Shown in pieces: positions 30,047-40,416 of a stretch of DNA of 64,000 bases (the first letter of the stretch is position 1; each line of letters starts with the position of its first letter). The DNA comes from Burkholderiales bacterium (lineage in GTDB: Bacteria > Pseudomonadota > Gammaproteobacteria > Burkholderiales > Burkholderiaceae_C). The notes beneath the pieces are model-generated. The model saw nothing but the letters and a program-made list of their open reading frames with translations. It had not been told where the DNA came from and made no database searches. The stretch covers positions 1-64,000 of the forward strand of contig JAGWTP010000006.1 of the NCBI GenBank assembly GCA_028868895.1, written 5' to 3'. The position numbers and the translations under genes are program-made.

Positions 30047-30666
30047 GCCTCATTCCGAAGAAAGGGACGGTCTACGTGGTCGATGACGACGAAGCCGTGC
30101 GTGACTCGCTGCAGTGGCTGCTCGAGGGCAAGGACTACCGCGTCAAGTGCTTCGATTCGGCCGAATCGTTTCTTTCCCGCTTCGACCCGCGCGAGGTCGC
30201 CTGCCTGATCGCCGACATCCGCATGGACGGCATGACCGGCCTGGAGTTGCAAGACCGCCTGCTCGAACGCCGCTCGCCGCTGCCGGTCACCTTCATCACC
30301 GGCCACGGCGACGTGCCGATGGCGGTGACCACGATGAAGAAGGGCGCTGAAGACTTCATCGAGAAGCCCTTCAAGGAGGCCGAACTCGTCGGCCTGGTCG
30401 AGAAGATGCTGGACCGCGCCCGTGTCGACTTTTCCAAGCACCAGGAAGCCGCGAGCCGTGACGCCCTGCTCTCGCGCCTGACCACGCGCGAAGCGCAGGT
30501 GCTCGAGCGCATCGTCGCCGGCCGGCTGAACAAGCAGATCGCCGACGACCTGGGCATCAGCATCAAGACCGTCGAAGCACACCGCGCCAACATCATGGAA
30601 AAGCTCAACGCCAACACCGTGGCCGACCTGCTCAAGATCGCACTGGGGGCCCAGGCCAAGGCTTGA
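30043..30666 (+). CDS. FixJ/LuxR-type response regulator
   Basis: GTVYVVDDDEAVRDSLQWLLEGKDYRV receiver and LTTREAQVLERIVAGRLNKQIADDLGISIKTVEAHRANIMEKL HTH; start overlaps kinase stop. Confidence 0.93.
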   Translation: MSLIPKKGTVYVVDDDEAVRDSLQWLLEGKDYRVKCFDSAESFLSRFDPREVACLIADIRMDGMTGLELQDRLLERRSPLPVTFITGHGDVPMAVTTMKKGAEDFIEKPFKEAELVGLVEKMLDRARVDFSKHQEAASRDALLSRLTTREAQVLERIVAGRLNKQIADDLGISIKTVEAHRANIMEKLNANTVADLLKIALGAQAKA

Positions 30667-30682
30667 CCGGCATCACCGATTC

Positions 30683-30707
30683 AAGGGCCGCCTGATCCGC
30701 GGCCCTT
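30683..30707 (+). terminator. Hairpin terminator AAGGGCCGC-ctgatcc-GCGGCCCTT
   Basis: 9-bp perfect stem, 7-nt loop, moderately T-rich tail, just after the response regulator stop. Confidence 0.65.
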
Positions 30708-30726
30708 GTCGTTTGAAGGAACATTC

Positions 30727-31578
30727 ATGACCGCGCAACTGATCGACGGCAACGCGCTGGCGCGCGACATCCGCGCCGATGTGGCCCGGCGCGCCGCGGC
30801 GCTGTCCGCGCTGGGGCATCCCCCCGGCCTGGCGGTGGTGCTGGTCGGCGACGACCCGGCCTCGCAGGTCTATGTGCGCCACAAGATCAAGGACTGCGAA
30901 GACGCCGGCGTGCGCTCGGTGCTGGCGCGCTACGACGCCGGCGCCTCGCAGGCGCAGGTGATCGAGCGCATTCAGGCGCTCAACGCCGACCCGGCCATTC
31001 ACGGCATCCTGGTCCAGTTGCCGCTGCCGCCGCACATCGACACGCACCGCGTGCTCGAAGCGATCTCGCCGCTCAAGGACGTCGACGGCTTTCACATCGC
31101 CAGCGCCGGCGCGCTGATGGTCGGGCGGCCGGTGTTCAAGTCGTGCACACCGTACGGCTGCATGAAGATGCTCGAGTCGATCGGCTGCGACCCGAAGGGC
31201 AAGCATGCGGTCGTCATCGGGCGCAGCAACATCGTCGGCAAGCCGATGGCCATTCTGCTGCTGCAGGCCAATGCAACGGTCACGATCTGCCACAGCGCCA
31301 CCGTCGACCTGGCCTGGCACACCCGCCACGCCGACATCGTGGTGGCCGCGGTCGGCAAGCGCAACATGCTTACCCGCGACATGGTCAAGCCCGGCGCGGT
31401 GGTCATCGACGTCGGCATGAACCGCGACGAACACGGCAAGCTGTGCGGCGATGTCGACCATGCCGCGGTGCGCGAGGTCGCGGGCTGGATCACCCCGGTG
31501 CCCGGCGGCGTCGGGCCGATGACCCGCGCGATGCTGCTGACCAACACGATCGAGGCTGCCGAACGCAGTGCCCGCTGA
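30727..31578 (+). CDS. folD: Methylenetetrahydrofolate dehydrogenase/cyclohydrolase
   Basis: [47 protein letters not shown]. Confidence 0.96.
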   Translation: MTAQLIDGNALARDIRADVARRAAALSALGHPPGLAVVLVGDDPASQVYVRHKIKDCEDAGVRSVLARYDAGASQAQVIERIQALNADPAIHGILVQLPLPPHIDTHRVLEAISPLKDVDGFHIASAGALMVGRPVFKSCTPYGCMKMLESIGCDPKGKHAVVIGRSNIVGKPMAILLLQANATVTICHSATVDLAWHTRHADIVVAAVGKRNMLTRDMVKPGAVVIDVGMNRDEHGKLCGDVDHAAVREVAGWITPVPGGVGPMTRAMLLTNTIEAAERSAR

Positions 31579-31581
31579 AGG

Positions 31582-33672
31582 ATGATGCCGATGAACCCGA
31601 CCCCCGCCGCCAACCCGCTGCTCGACCTGACCGGGCTGCCGCGCTTCGACGCGATCCGCCCGGAGCACATCACACCGGCACTCGATGCGTTGCTGGCCGA
31701 CGCCGATACCGCGCTCGAGCGGGCCACCAGCGCGGCGGTGCCGGCCGACTACGACGCGCTCTCGGCGGTGCTCGACGTCGCCACCGAGCGGCTCGCTCGC
31801 GCATGGGGCGCCGTGGGCCACCTCAACGCCGTGGCCGACACGCCGGCGCTGCGCGCCGCCTACACCGACAACCTGTCTCGGGTCGTCGACTTCCATACCC
31901 GCGCGGGTGCCGACGAACGGCTGTTCGCCAAGTACAAGGCGGTGCTGGCCGACCCGCGTTCGGCGGCACTGACGGCGCCGCGCCGACGCGCGCTCACGAA
32001 CGCACTGCGCGACTTCAAGCTCTCCGGTGCCGAGCTCGAGGGCGCGGCCCGGCTGCGCCACGCCCAGTTGCAGGACGAGCAGGCCGAACTCGGCCAGAGG
32101 TTCTCCGAGCACGTGCTCGACGCCACCGACGGCTTTTCGTGCATCGCCAGCGACGTCGAACTGGCCGGCGTGCCCGACGACGTGCAGCAGGCGGCTCGCA
32201 ACGCCGCGCAGGCCGAAGGCCTGGCCGGCCACAAGCTCACGCTGCACGCGCCGTGCTTCGTGCCGGTGATGCAGTACGCGCACGACCGTGCGCTGCGCCA
32301 GCGGCTCTACCGCGCCTACACCACCCGCGCCAGCGAGTTCGGCCCCGCCGAGCTCGACAACAGCGGCGTGATGCGCGAGCTGCTCGCACTGCGCCAGGAA
32401 GAAGCCGGTCTGCTCGGCTACGCCAGCCCGGCCGAGTTGTCGCTGGTACCGAAGATGGCGAGCTCGCCGGCGCAGGTGATCGAGTTCCTCGAAGACCTGG
32501 GCCGGCGCGCCCGCCCCGGCGCGCTGCGCGACCTGGCCGAGCTGCGCGAGTTCGCGCGCGAGACGCTCGGCCTGCCCGACCTGCAGGCCTGGGACATCGC
32601 GTACGCCAGCCAGCGGCTCAAGGAGCAGCGCTACGCGTTCAGCGAACAGGAGGTGAAGCAGTACTTCACCGAACCGAAGGTGCTCGAAGGCCTGTTCCAC
32701 ATCGTCGAGACCGTGTTCGAGGTTCGCATCCGCCCCGACGCGGCGCCCGTCTGGCACCCGAGCGTGCGCTTCTTCCGGGTCGAACGCGACGACCCGCAGG
32801 GTGCCGGTGCACCGCAGCTGGTCGGCCAGTTCTACCTCGACCTCTTCGCCCGCCCCGGCAAGCGCCCCGGCGCCTGGATGGACGACGTGCGCGACCGCTG
32901 GCTGCGCCCCGAGGGCCAGCTGCAGACGCCGGTCGCGCACCTGGTGTGCAACTTTGCCGAGCCGGTGGTGGTGGACGGCGTGGCGCGCCCGGCGCTGCTC
33001 ACGCACGACGACGTGACCACGCTGTTCCACGAGTTCGGCCACGGTCTGCAGCTGATGCTCACGCAGATCGACGACATCGGCGTGTCCGGCATCTCCGGCG
33101 TCGAGTGGGACGCCGTCGAACTGCCAAGCCAGTTCATGGAGAACTTCTGCTGGGAGTGGGATGTCGTCAAGCACCTGACCGCGCACGTCGACACCGGCGC
33201 GCCGCTGCCGCGGGCGCTGTTCGACCGCATGCTCGCAGCGAAGAACTTCCACAGCGGGCTGGACACCTTGCGCCAAGTCGAACTGTCGCTGATCGACATG
33301 CGGCTGCACACCGAACCGGGCGCGCAGGATCGCATCGCGCAGCTGCTGGCCGAGGTGCGGGCGCAGGTCGCGGTGCTCAAGTCGCCGGCGTTCAACCGCC
33401 CGCTGAACACCTTTTCACACATCTTCGCCGGTGGCTACGCGGCGGGCTACTACAGCTACAAGTGGGCCGAGGTGTTGTCGGCCGATGCCTGGAGCGCGTT
33501 CGAGGAATCGGCCGATGGCGCGAGCGGTGTGCTCAACGTCGAAACCGGCCGGCGCCTGCGCCAAAGCGTCTTCGAGACCGGTGGCAGCCGCAGCACGATG
33601 GACAGCTTCAAGGCGTTCCGCGGCCGCGAGCCGCGCATCGACGCATTGCTGCGACACCAGGGACTGGCCTGA
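31582..33672 (+). CDS. prlC: Oligopeptidase A (M3 metallopeptidase)
   Basis: HEFGH zinc motif in TTLFHEFGHGLQLMLTQ, ISGVEWDAVELPSQFMENFCWE. Confidence 0.92.
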   Translation: MMPMNPTPAANPLLDLTGLPRFDAIRPEHITPALDALLADADTALERATSAAVPADYDALSAVLDVATERLARAWGAVGHLNAVADTPALRAAYTDNLSRVVDFHTRAGADERLFAKYKAVLADPRSAALTAPRRRALTNALRDFKLSGAELEGAARLRHAQLQDEQAELGQRFSEHVLDATDGFSCIASDVELAGVPDDVQQAARNAAQAEGLAGHKLTLHAPCFVPVMQYAHDRALRQRLYRAYTTRASEFGPAELDNSGVMRELLALRQEEAGLLGYASPAELSLVPKMASSPAQVIEFLEDLGRRARPGALRDLAELREFARETLGLPDLQAWDIAYASQRLKEQRYAFSEQEVKQYFTEPKVLEGLFHIVETVFEVRIRPDAAPVWHPSVRFFRVERDDPQGAGAPQLVGQFYLDLFARPGKRPGAWMDDVRDRWLRPEGQLQTPVAHLVCNFAEPVVVDGVARPALLTHDDVTTLFHEFGHGLQLMLTQIDDIGVSGISGVEWDAVELPSQFMENFCWEWDVVKHLTAHVDTGAPLPRALFDRMLAAKNFHSGLDTLRQVELSLIDMRLHTEPGAQDRIAQLLAEVRAQVAVLKSPAFNRPLNTFSHIFAGGYAAGYYSYKWAEVLSADAWSAFEESADGASGVLNVETGRRLRQSVFETGGSRSTMDSFKAFRGREPRIDALLRHQGLA

Positions 33673-33783
33673 TTCGGCGCCGCGCCGATGTGCGCCATCT
33701 TCCACGCATCGCGCCCCGGCAACTTGAAGACGCCGCACCCGTGCGGTAGATTCCGCCATGACCCGATCCAACGGAGCGCCGCC

Positions 33784-34440
33784 ATGAAGTCCGACCGCAT
33801 GTCCAACCAGCTGCGGGCCTGGCTGCGATGGGCGCCGCTCATCGCCGCGTTCGTCGCCCTGCCCAGCCAGGCGCAGTTCAAGATCGTCGGCGCCGACGGC
33901 AAGGTCACCTACACCGACCGGCAGCCCAGCGCCAGCGAGGGCAAGATCACCTCGCTCGGCGCCCACGACCTGACACCCGTCACCGGCGATGTGGCCCTGC
34001 CGCTCGAGCTGCGCCAGGCAGCGGCGCGCTACCCGGTCACGCTGTACACCCTCGTCGGGGCCTGCGAGCCGTGCGAGGCGGCGCGCCAGTTGCTGCGCAA
34101 GCGCGGCATTCCATACACCGAGAAGCAGGTGCAAAGCGCCGAAGACAGTGAAGCGCTGGAGCGTTTGTCGGGCGGACGCGACGCCCCCACGCTGAGCATC
34201 GGCACGCAAATCATGCGCGGCCTGGCGCCCGAGGTGTGGGGCTCCTACCTCGACGCCGCCGGCTACCCGCGCGAGTCGAAGCTGCCGGCCACCTACCAGT
34301 ACCCGCCTGCCGCGCCGCTCACCGAACGCCGTGTCGCGAACGCGGCCCGCGCACCGGCCGCACGTGCATCCGAGCCAGGGCCGGCCGAGACACCGGCAGC
34401 GGCACCCTCGCCCGCCAACCCCGCCGGCATCAAGTTCTGA
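33784..34440 (+). CDS. DUF4124 / glutaredoxin-like periplasmic protein
   Basis: Signal peptide, QFKIVGADGKVTYTDRQP (DUF4124), then glutaredoxin-like VTLYTLVGACEPCEAARQLLRKRGIPYTEKQV. Confidence 0.75.
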   Translation: MKSDRMSNQLRAWLRWAPLIAAFVALPSQAQFKIVGADGKVTYTDRQPSASEGKITSLGAHDLTPVTGDVALPLELRQAAARYPVTLYTLVGACEPCEAARQLLRKRGIPYTEKQVQSAEDSEALERLSGGRDAPTLSIGTQIMRGLAPEVWGSYLDAAGYPRESKLPATYQYPPAAPLTERRVANAARAPAARASEPGPAETPAAAPSPANPAGIKF

Positions 34441-34479
34441 CCGGCACGGCGCTCGCGCGCCGCCAGCACGCGAGCCCCG

Positions 34480-35898
34480 TCAGGCGCTCTCGTCGTCGAC
34501 GGGTTCCATCTCGGCGCCCGGCAGCAGCAGTTGCGTGCGCGAATCCGACAGCGCTTCCACCGACTTGAGCTTGCGCGCCATCACATTGGTGCGGGTCTGC
34601 GCCAGGTCGATCGTGCTGCTGGCTTCGTCGAGCTTTTTCTTGGTCCGCGCCAGCACCTCGCCGAACTTGGCGAACTCGGTCTTCACCGCGCCCAGCACCT
34701 CCCACACCTCGGCACTGCGCTGCTCCAGCGCGAGCGTGCGAAAACCCATCTGCAGGCTGGTCAGCGTGGCCAGCAGCGTGGTCGGGCCGGCCAGCGTGAC
34801 GCGCGACTCGCGCTGCAGCGACTCCATCAACCCGGGGCGGCGCAGCGCCTCGGCGTACAGGCCTTCGGTGGGCACGAACAGGATCGCGAATTCGGTCGTG
34901 TGCGGCGGCGCCACGTACTTCTCGCGGATCGTCCTGGCCTCCATCCGCAGGCGCTGTTCGATCGCCTTGCCGGCCGCCTCGGCGCCCGGGGCGTCGGCGC
35001 GCTCCTGCGCGTCGAGCAGCCGCTCGTAGTCCTCGCGCGGGAACTTGGCGTCGATCGGCAGCCACAGCGGCGCACCATCGTCGCGCCGGCCCGGCAGCCT
35101 GATCGCGAACTCGACCCGCGCACCGCTGCCCGGCACGGTCTCGACGTTGACCGCGTACTGGTCGGGCGTGAACACCTGTTCGAGCAGGTTGGCGAGTTGC
35201 ACCTCGCCGAAGATGCCGCGCGTCTTCACGTTCGTCAGCACCCGGTTCAGCGAGCCCACGTCCTTGGCCAGCAACTGCATTTCACCCAGGCCGCGGTGCA
35301 CCTGCTCGAGCCGGTCGGCGACCTGCTTGAAGCTCTCGCCCAGGCGCTGCTCCAGCGTGGCGTGGAGCTTTTCGTCGACCGTGGCGCGCATCTGCTCCAG
35401 CTTCTTCTCGTTGTCGGCCTGGATCGCCGCGAGCTTTTGCTCGACGGTGGTGCGCACCTCGGCCATGCGCTGGTCGTTCGATTGCGAGAGCGCGCGCAAC
35501 TGCTCGGTCAGCGTCTCGGCAAAACGCTGCAATGACAACGCCTGCTGCTCGCCGGCACGCCCCAGCGTGTCGGCCTGAAGCTGCTGGGTCGCGGCGAGCT
35601 GGGTGCGAAAACCGTCGATCTGTTCGTTCTGCGTGCGCGCCACGTCGCCCTGCTGCGTCAGCAGTGTCTGCTGCAGGCTGGCCAGTGTGCTGGCGAGCTC
35701 GGTGCGCGTGCCGCTGGCACTGCGGGCGACCTCGTCGCGCAGCTCGCGCTCGAGGTGCTGCACCTCGGTGCGCACCGCGCCGAGCAGTTCGTCGCGCAGC
35801 GCCTGCATCGGGCGCGGGTCGGCGCGGCGCAGCGCGAGCCACAGGATCGACAGGAGAACGAGGACGAGGAGTGCGAGCAGGATCCAGTCGAAGGGCAT
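34480..35898 (-). CDS. rmuC: DNA recombination protein RmuC
   Basis: N-terminal TM, long coiled coil, then TRGIFGEVQLANLLEQVFTPDQY and PIDAKFPREDYERLL. Confidence 0.93.
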   Translation of the reverse strand: MPFDWILLALLVLVLLSILWLALRRADPRPMQALRDELLGAVRTEVQHLERELRDEVARSASGTRTELASTLASLQQTLLTQQGDVARTQNEQIDGFRTQLAATQQLQADTLGRAGEQQALSLQRFAETLTEQLRALSQSNDQRMAEVRTTVEQKLAAIQADNEKKLEQMRATVDEKLHATLEQRLGESFKQVADRLEQVHRGLGEMQLLAKDVGSLNRVLTNVKTRGIFGEVQLANLLEQVFTPDQYAVNVETVPGSGARVEFAIRLPGRRDDGAPLWLPIDAKFPREDYERLLDAQERADAPGAEAAGKAIEQRLRMEARTIREKYVAPPHTTEFAILFVPTEGLYAEALRRPGLMESLQRESRVTLAGPTTLLATLTSLQMGFRTLALEQRSAEVWEVLGAVKTEFAKFGEVLARTKKKLDEASSTIDLAQTRTNVMARKLKSVEALSDSRTQLLLPGAEMEPVDDESA

Positions 35899-35920
35899 GC
35901 CGGGATTGTCGCAGCAGCGA

Positions 35921-37489
35921 TCAGCCCCGAGCTGCTGCGCCGACCCCGCCGCGGCCTCGCACCAGCACGCGCTCGACGGCGTCGAACAGCGCCTGCACGA
36001 GCAACGCGAGCACCGCCGCCGGCAGCGCGCCGGCCAGCATTGCGGCGTTGTCGTTCACCGCCAGGCCGGCGACGATGCGTTCGCCGAAACCGCCGGCGCC
36101 GATGAAGGCGGCCACGGTGGCGGTGCCCACATTGATGACCGCCGCGGTCTTCACGCCGGCCATCAGCGTGGGCAGCGCCAGCGGCAGCTGCACCTCGTGC
36201 AGGCACTGCGCAGGGGTCAGGCCGAGCGACAGCGCTGCCTGCGCCAGGCCTTCGGGCACGCCGCGCAGGCCCGCGTGGGTGTTGCGCACGATCGGCAGCA
36301 GCGCGTACAGGAACAGCGCCACCAGCGCCGGCACCAGGCCGATGCTGCCCAGCAGCGCAATCAGGAACGCGAGCAGGGCCAGCGAAGGCACCGTCTGCAA
36401 GACCGCCACCGCGCCCAGAACCCACCCCGAACTGCGCGGCCAGCGCCAGGCAAAGATGCCCAGCGGCACGCCGACCACGATCGCGATCAGCAGCGAGCCG
36501 AACACCAGCGTCACGTGCTGCCACGCCAGGCGCGCGAAGTCGGGTGCAAACAGGCGCTGCACGAAGCTCTGGCGCTGCGTGGCGCCCGGCGCACTCGCCG
36601 ATCCCGGGCGCGCCGCGCCGGCCGTGGCGCTGCCGGCCGAAAAATCGCCGGCGATGAAGCGCTTTGCGACCGTGGCGAAACTTTGCCCGTCGAGCTCGAC
36701 CGCGGCGTTCATCGCGATCATCGTCGCCGCGTCGATCTTGCCGGCGAGCCGATCCAGCGGCCGCGCGTCGAGGCCGGCGCGCATCAGCAGCACCGCGTCG
36801 TACTTCGGGAAGAAGCCCAGGTCGTCCTGCAGCACGCGCAGCTTGTAGCGGCCGACCTTGGCATCGGTGGTGTAGATGTCGATCACGTCGACCTTGCCGG
36901 CGCGCAGCGCCTCGTAGGCCAGGCCGTGGTCCAGGCCGTCGGGCGCCGCCATCGGCAGACGGTAGGCCGCCTTCAGCGCCGGCCAGCCGTCGCCGCGCTC
37001 CAGGAACTCATGCGACAGGCCCAGGCGCAGCGCTTGCGCCTGCGGTTTGCGCAGGTCGGAGATGCGCGTGATGCCCAGCGCCGCCGCACGCGACTCCAGC
37101 ATCGCCAGGGCATAGGTGTTGTTGAAGCCCAGCGGCACGGCCACCTTCAGGCCGCGCGGCGCAAGCCATTCATTGAGCTGCGCCAGCGACGGGTTGCCGG
37201 AGGTCTGCGGGCGCTTCAGCAGCTCGCGCACGATCGTGCCGGTGTACTCGGGATAGACGTCGATCGCGCCGCTTTCGAGCGCCTGCTCGAGGATGCCGGT
37301 GTTGCCCAGGCCCTGCCGCAGTTCTGCCGGGATGCCCTGCGCCTGCAGCGTCTGGCGCACGATCTCGCCCAGGATGTACGACTCGGTGAAACGCTTCGAA
37401 CCCACGACCACCAGCGGCGCGGCGAGTGCCGCGGTCGCGGTCGACAGCGTGACGAGCAAGGCCGCGAAGCCGATCAGGATCCTGTGCAT
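35921..37489 (-). CDS. Osmoprotectant ABC transporter, fused substrate-binding + permease (OpuC/YehYZ-like)
   Basis: VVVGSKRFTESYILGEIVRQTL (OpuAC domain) fused to permease LALLAFLIALLGSIGLVPALVALFLYALLPIVRNTHAGLRGV. Confidence 0.85.
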   Translation of the reverse strand: MHRILIGFAALLVTLSTATAALAAPLVVVGSKRFTESYILGEIVRQTLQAQGIPAELRQGLGNTGILEQALESGAIDVYPEYTGTIVRELLKRPQTSGNPSLAQLNEWLAPRGLKVAVPLGFNNTYALAMLESRAAALGITRISDLRKPQAQALRLGLSHEFLERGDGWPALKAAYRLPMAAPDGLDHGLAYEALRAGKVDVIDIYTTDAKVGRYKLRVLQDDLGFFPKYDAVLLMRAGLDARPLDRLAGKIDAATMIAMNAAVELDGQSFATVAKRFIAGDFSAGSATAGAARPGSASAPGATQRQSFVQRLFAPDFARLAWQHVTLVFGSLLIAIVVGVPLGIFAWRWPRSSGWVLGAVAVLQTVPSLALLAFLIALLGSIGLVPALVALFLYALLPIVRNTHAGLRGVPEGLAQAALSLGLTPAQCLHEVQLPLALPTLMAGVKTAAVINVGTATVAAFIGAGGFGERIVAGLAVNDNAAMLAGALPAAVLALLVQALFDAVERVLVRGRGGVGAAARG

Positions 37490-37536
37490 CGGGCCATTCT
37501 GGCAGGCCCAGGCCGATGCCAAGGCCCCGCGCTGGC

Positions 37537-37552
37537 GTAGGACATGTCCCAC
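37537..37552. promoter_or_regulatory. Candidate response-regulator operator, site A (GTAGGAC-AT-GTCCCAC)
   Basis: 7-2-7 inverted heptamers, 13/14 to the local consensus, in the divergent intergenic region between the OpuC-like gene and the receiver-only regulator. Confidence 0.5.
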
Positions 37553-37605
37553 ACGCGATCGGGAAGTCCTGGGTTTGAAGCGACGAGCGGTGTGCGGAAC
37601 AATCA

Positions 37606-37638
37606 GACGCCCGCAACCGTATCAACGATGCGGGCGTC
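37606..37638. repeat. Hairpin GACGCCCGCA-13nt-TGCGGGCGTC followed by GTTTTG
   Basis: Perfect 10-bp inverted repeat upstream of the receiver-only regulator; terminator- or attenuator-like. Confidence 0.6.
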
Positions 37639-37709
37639 GTTTTGATTCGAAGAGGCAGATCGAGGCTTCCCGACCCCGATACCCGCACGCCACCGAAGCC
37701 CAGCCGCCC

Positions 37710-38120
37710 ATGCCCGCCCTCAAAGCCTTCATCGTCGAAGACAGCCCGGTGATCCGCGAGAACCTGATCGCCGCGCTCGAAGAGCTCGCGCCGGTTCAGG
37801 TGGTCGGCACGGCCGAAGACGAGCCCAGTGCGCTCGACTGGCTCGGCAGCGCCGGGCGCCGCTGCGACCTCGTCATCATCGACATCTTCCTGAAGCGCGG
37901 TTCGGGGTTGGGCGTGCTGCGCGCCGCCAGCGACCTGCACCAGCCGATGAGCCTGGTCGTGCTGAGCAACTACGCCACGCCCGACATGCGGCGCAAGTGC
38001 CTGGAGCTGGGCGCGAGCCGGGTGTTCGACAAGTCGAACGAGATCGACGCGCTGATCCTGTACTGCACGCGCCTCGCCGATGGCCAGACGGGCCCTGCGC
38101 CGCTCGCCGCGCTGACTTGA
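37710..38120 (+). CDS. Receiver-only response regulator
   Basis: MPALKAFIVEDSPVIRENLIAALEELAPVQVVGTAEDE...LVIIDIFLKRGSGLGVL; 136 aa, no output domain. Confidence 0.9.
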   Translation: MPALKAFIVEDSPVIRENLIAALEELAPVQVVGTAEDEPSALDWLGSAGRRCDLVIIDIFLKRGSGLGVLRAASDLHQPMSLVVLSNYATPDMRRKCLELGASRVFDKSNEIDALILYCTRLADGQTGPAPLAALT

Positions 38121-38130
38121 TATGGCCGGG

Positions 38131-38763
38131 CTACTGGATCAACCCGTTCTTCAGCGCGTAGTAGGTCAGGTCGCTGTTCGAGGCCAGGTTCATCTTCTCC
38201 ATCACCCGCGTGCGGTAGGTGCTGACGGTCTTCACGCTGAGCGACATGCTGTCGGCCATGTGGCCGATGGTTTCGCCCTTGGCCAGGCGCAGGAACACCT
38301 GGAACTCGCGTTCCGAGAGCTGCTCGTGGGGCGGCTTGTCGCCACCGCCGCTCAAGCCGTCGGCCAGCAGCTCGGCCACGCCGGCGGTGATGTACTTGCG
38401 GCCGCGAAAGACGGTGCGGATCGCCTTGACGATCTCTTCGGGGTCGCACTCCTTGTTCAGGTAGCCGCTCGCCCCCTGGCGCAGCAGCGTGGTCGCGTAG
38501 TGCGCCTCCGGGAAACCGCTCAGGATCAGCACCGGCAGGTCGGGCGCACGCGCCTTGATCGCCGCCAGCGCGTCGATGCCGCTCTGGTCGGGCATCGACA
38601 GGTCCATCACCATCACATCGACCTCGCCCTTGCGCACGATGTCGAGCGCCTCGCGACCGTTGGCGGCCTCGGCCACCACCGTCAGGTCGACCTGCTCCGA
38701 GAAGAACTGGCGCAGGCCGGCACGCACGATGGCGTGGTCGTCGATGATCGCAACTCGAATCAT
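38131..38763 (-). CDS. NarL/LuxR-type response regulator
   Basis: MIRVAIIDDHAIVRAGLRQFFSEQ... with LSEREFQVFLRLAKGETIGHMADSMSLSVKTVSTYRTRVMEKMNL HTH. Confidence 0.95.
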   Translation of the reverse strand: MIRVAIIDDHAIVRAGLRQFFSEQVDLTVVAEAANGREALDIVRKGEVDVMVMDLSMPDQSGIDALAAIKARAPDLPVLILSGFPEAHYATTLLRQGASGYLNKECDPEEIVKAIRTVFRGRKYITAGVAELLADGLSGGGDKPPHEQLSEREFQVFLRLAKGETIGHMADSMSLSVKTVSTYRTRVMEKMNLASNSDLTYYALKNGLIQ

Positions 38764-38813
38764 GATGCGCAGGTTCCGAAGCGATGTGAGAGCTCGAGTT
38801 TAAGGGGCCCGGT

Positions 38814-40214
38814 ATGCGCCAGCCATTGAAATTGCTACCGCTGCTGCGCGGCAGCCGGTTCGCGTTCCCGCTCGCCGCCCTGGTGGCGCTGGCGTTCTTC
38901 ATGATCAGCGAGAGCTCGTACCAGCAGGCCACTGCCACTTTCGCCGAGCTGGGCACCGAGGGTACGGCGCGCACGACGATCCAGGTGCTGTGGCGCAGCC
39001 TCACCGACGCCGAGACCGGCCAGCGCGGCTACCTGCTCACCGGACGCAAGGAATACCTGAAGCCCTACACCGAGGCGCAGACCCAGGTTGCGCAATCGCT
39101 CGACTGGTTGAACCGCTACTACGGCACCGACCCCGCCACCGCGGGCCTGATGAAGCGGGTGACTCTGGCCTCGCGCGACAAGCTGTCGGAGCTGGCCGAG
39201 ACGATGAAGCTCTACGACGAGGGCAAGGAAGAAAGCTGGCGCGCGCTGGTGCTCAGCGACATCGGCAAGGAGCAGATGGACACCGTGCGCAGCCAGAGCG
39301 AGCAATTGCTGGCGATCGAGTCGACTCGGCTGGCCGCGGCTCGCAAGAGCCTTGCACAGACGCTCTTGCTCAACCGCATCGGCGTCACCGCAATGACCGC
39401 GCTGAGCCTGCTGGCGCTGTTCATGTACTTGCGCCAGACGACCGTGGTGGTGCGCCAGCGCGAGGAGCAGCGGCGGATCGTGCAGGCCGAGCGCGACCTA
39501 CTCGAGCGCGAAGTGGTGCGCCGCACCGAGCAGCTGACCGAGCTGACGCGCCACCTGCAAACGGTGCGCGAAGACGAGCGCAACCATCTCGCCCGCGAAC
39601 TGCACGACGAGCTCGGCGCGCTGCTCACCGCCGCCAAGCTCGACGTCGCCCGGCTCAAGTCGCGCCTGGGCGCGCTGGCGCCCGAAGTCGCCGAGCGGCT
39701 GCAGCACCTCAACGACGGTCTCAACAGCGGCATCGCACTGAAGCGGCGCATCATCGAAGACCTGCGGCCCTCGTCGCTGAGCAACCTGGGCCTGGTCGCG
39801 GCGCTGGAGATCCTGGTGCGCGAGTGGGCGCAGAACACCGAGATCGCCGTACGCAGCGCGCTCGAGCCGGTGCGGCTGCGGCCCTCGGGCGAGCTCACCG
39901 TCTACCGCCTCGTGCAAGAGGCGCTGACCAACATCAGCAAGTACGCCCGGGCGAGCCAGGTCGCGGTCGAACTCTCGTCCGAGGACGGGCAGGTGCGCGT
40001 GCTGGTTCGCGACAACGGCGTCGGGTTCGACGTGAACGTGCCGCGCACCAGCGCGCACGGCCTGCTCGGCATGCGCTACCGGCTCGAAACCGAAGGCGGC
40101 CGGTTGATCCTGAGTTCGGCGCCGGGCCAGGGCACGGCCATCGAGGCGCAGCTGCCCGAGTCGTCCGAGGGGCAACCGGCCGCGCCGGGCCACGCGGCGC
40201 TGGCCACCGCCTGA
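38814..40214 (+). CDS. CHASE3-like sensor histidine kinase (NarL-system HisKA_3 type)
   Basis: TM-flanked extracytoplasmic helix region [23 protein letters not shown] (CHASE3), [24 protein letters not shown]-box, HATPase DNGVGFD. Confidence 0.92.
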   Translation: MRQPLKLLPLLRGSRFAFPLAALVALAFFMISESSYQQATATFAELGTEGTARTTIQVLWRSLTDAETGQRGYLLTGRKEYLKPYTEAQTQVAQSLDWLNRYYGTDPATAGLMKRVTLASRDKLSELAETMKLYDEGKEESWRALVLSDIGKEQMDTVRSQSEQLLAIESTRLAAARKSLAQTLLLNRIGVTAMTALSLLALFMYLRQTTVVVRQREEQRRIVQAERDLLEREVVRRTEQLTELTRHLQTVREDERNHLARELHDELGALLTAAKLDVARLKSRLGALAPEVAERLQHLNDGLNSGIALKRRIIEDLRPSSLSNLGLVAALEILVREWAQNTEIAVRSALEPVRLRPSGELTVYRLVQEALTNISKYARASQVAVELSSEDGQVRVLVRDNGVGFDVNVPRTSAHGLLGMRYRLETEGGRLILSSAPGQGTAIEAQLPESSEGQPAAPGHAALATA

Positions 40215-40245
40215 GCACCGGCTGAATCCCCGGCCCGTCGCGCGC

Positions 40246-40265
40246 GTCGGCGGCGTCCTACAGCG
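40246..40265. promoter_or_regulatory. Candidate operator site B (GTCGGCGGCGTCCTACAGCG)
   Basis: 19/20 identical to site E (58818-58837); 44 bp upstream of TATCGT -10-like box at 40305. Confidence 0.45.
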
Positions 40266-40416
40266 ATCGGGTCGATCCCCCCACAGCGTGTCGGCGACGC
40301 GACCTATCGTCGCACCCCGGCCTGCGGCCGACACTTCGTCCATCGCATCGTTCCCCGCTGCGAACTCACCGAAACCGGAGCGCACACCGCTCCGCACGCC
40401 CCAGGAGCCCACCACC

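Noticed and set aside
30673-33309. 878-aa minus-strand ORF opposite folD/prlC
   Set aside because: Antisense shadow ORF spanning two well-supported genes.
35603-37540. 645-aa plus-strand ORF opposite rmuC/opuC-like
   Set aside because: Antisense shadow; Arg/Gln-rich, no motif.
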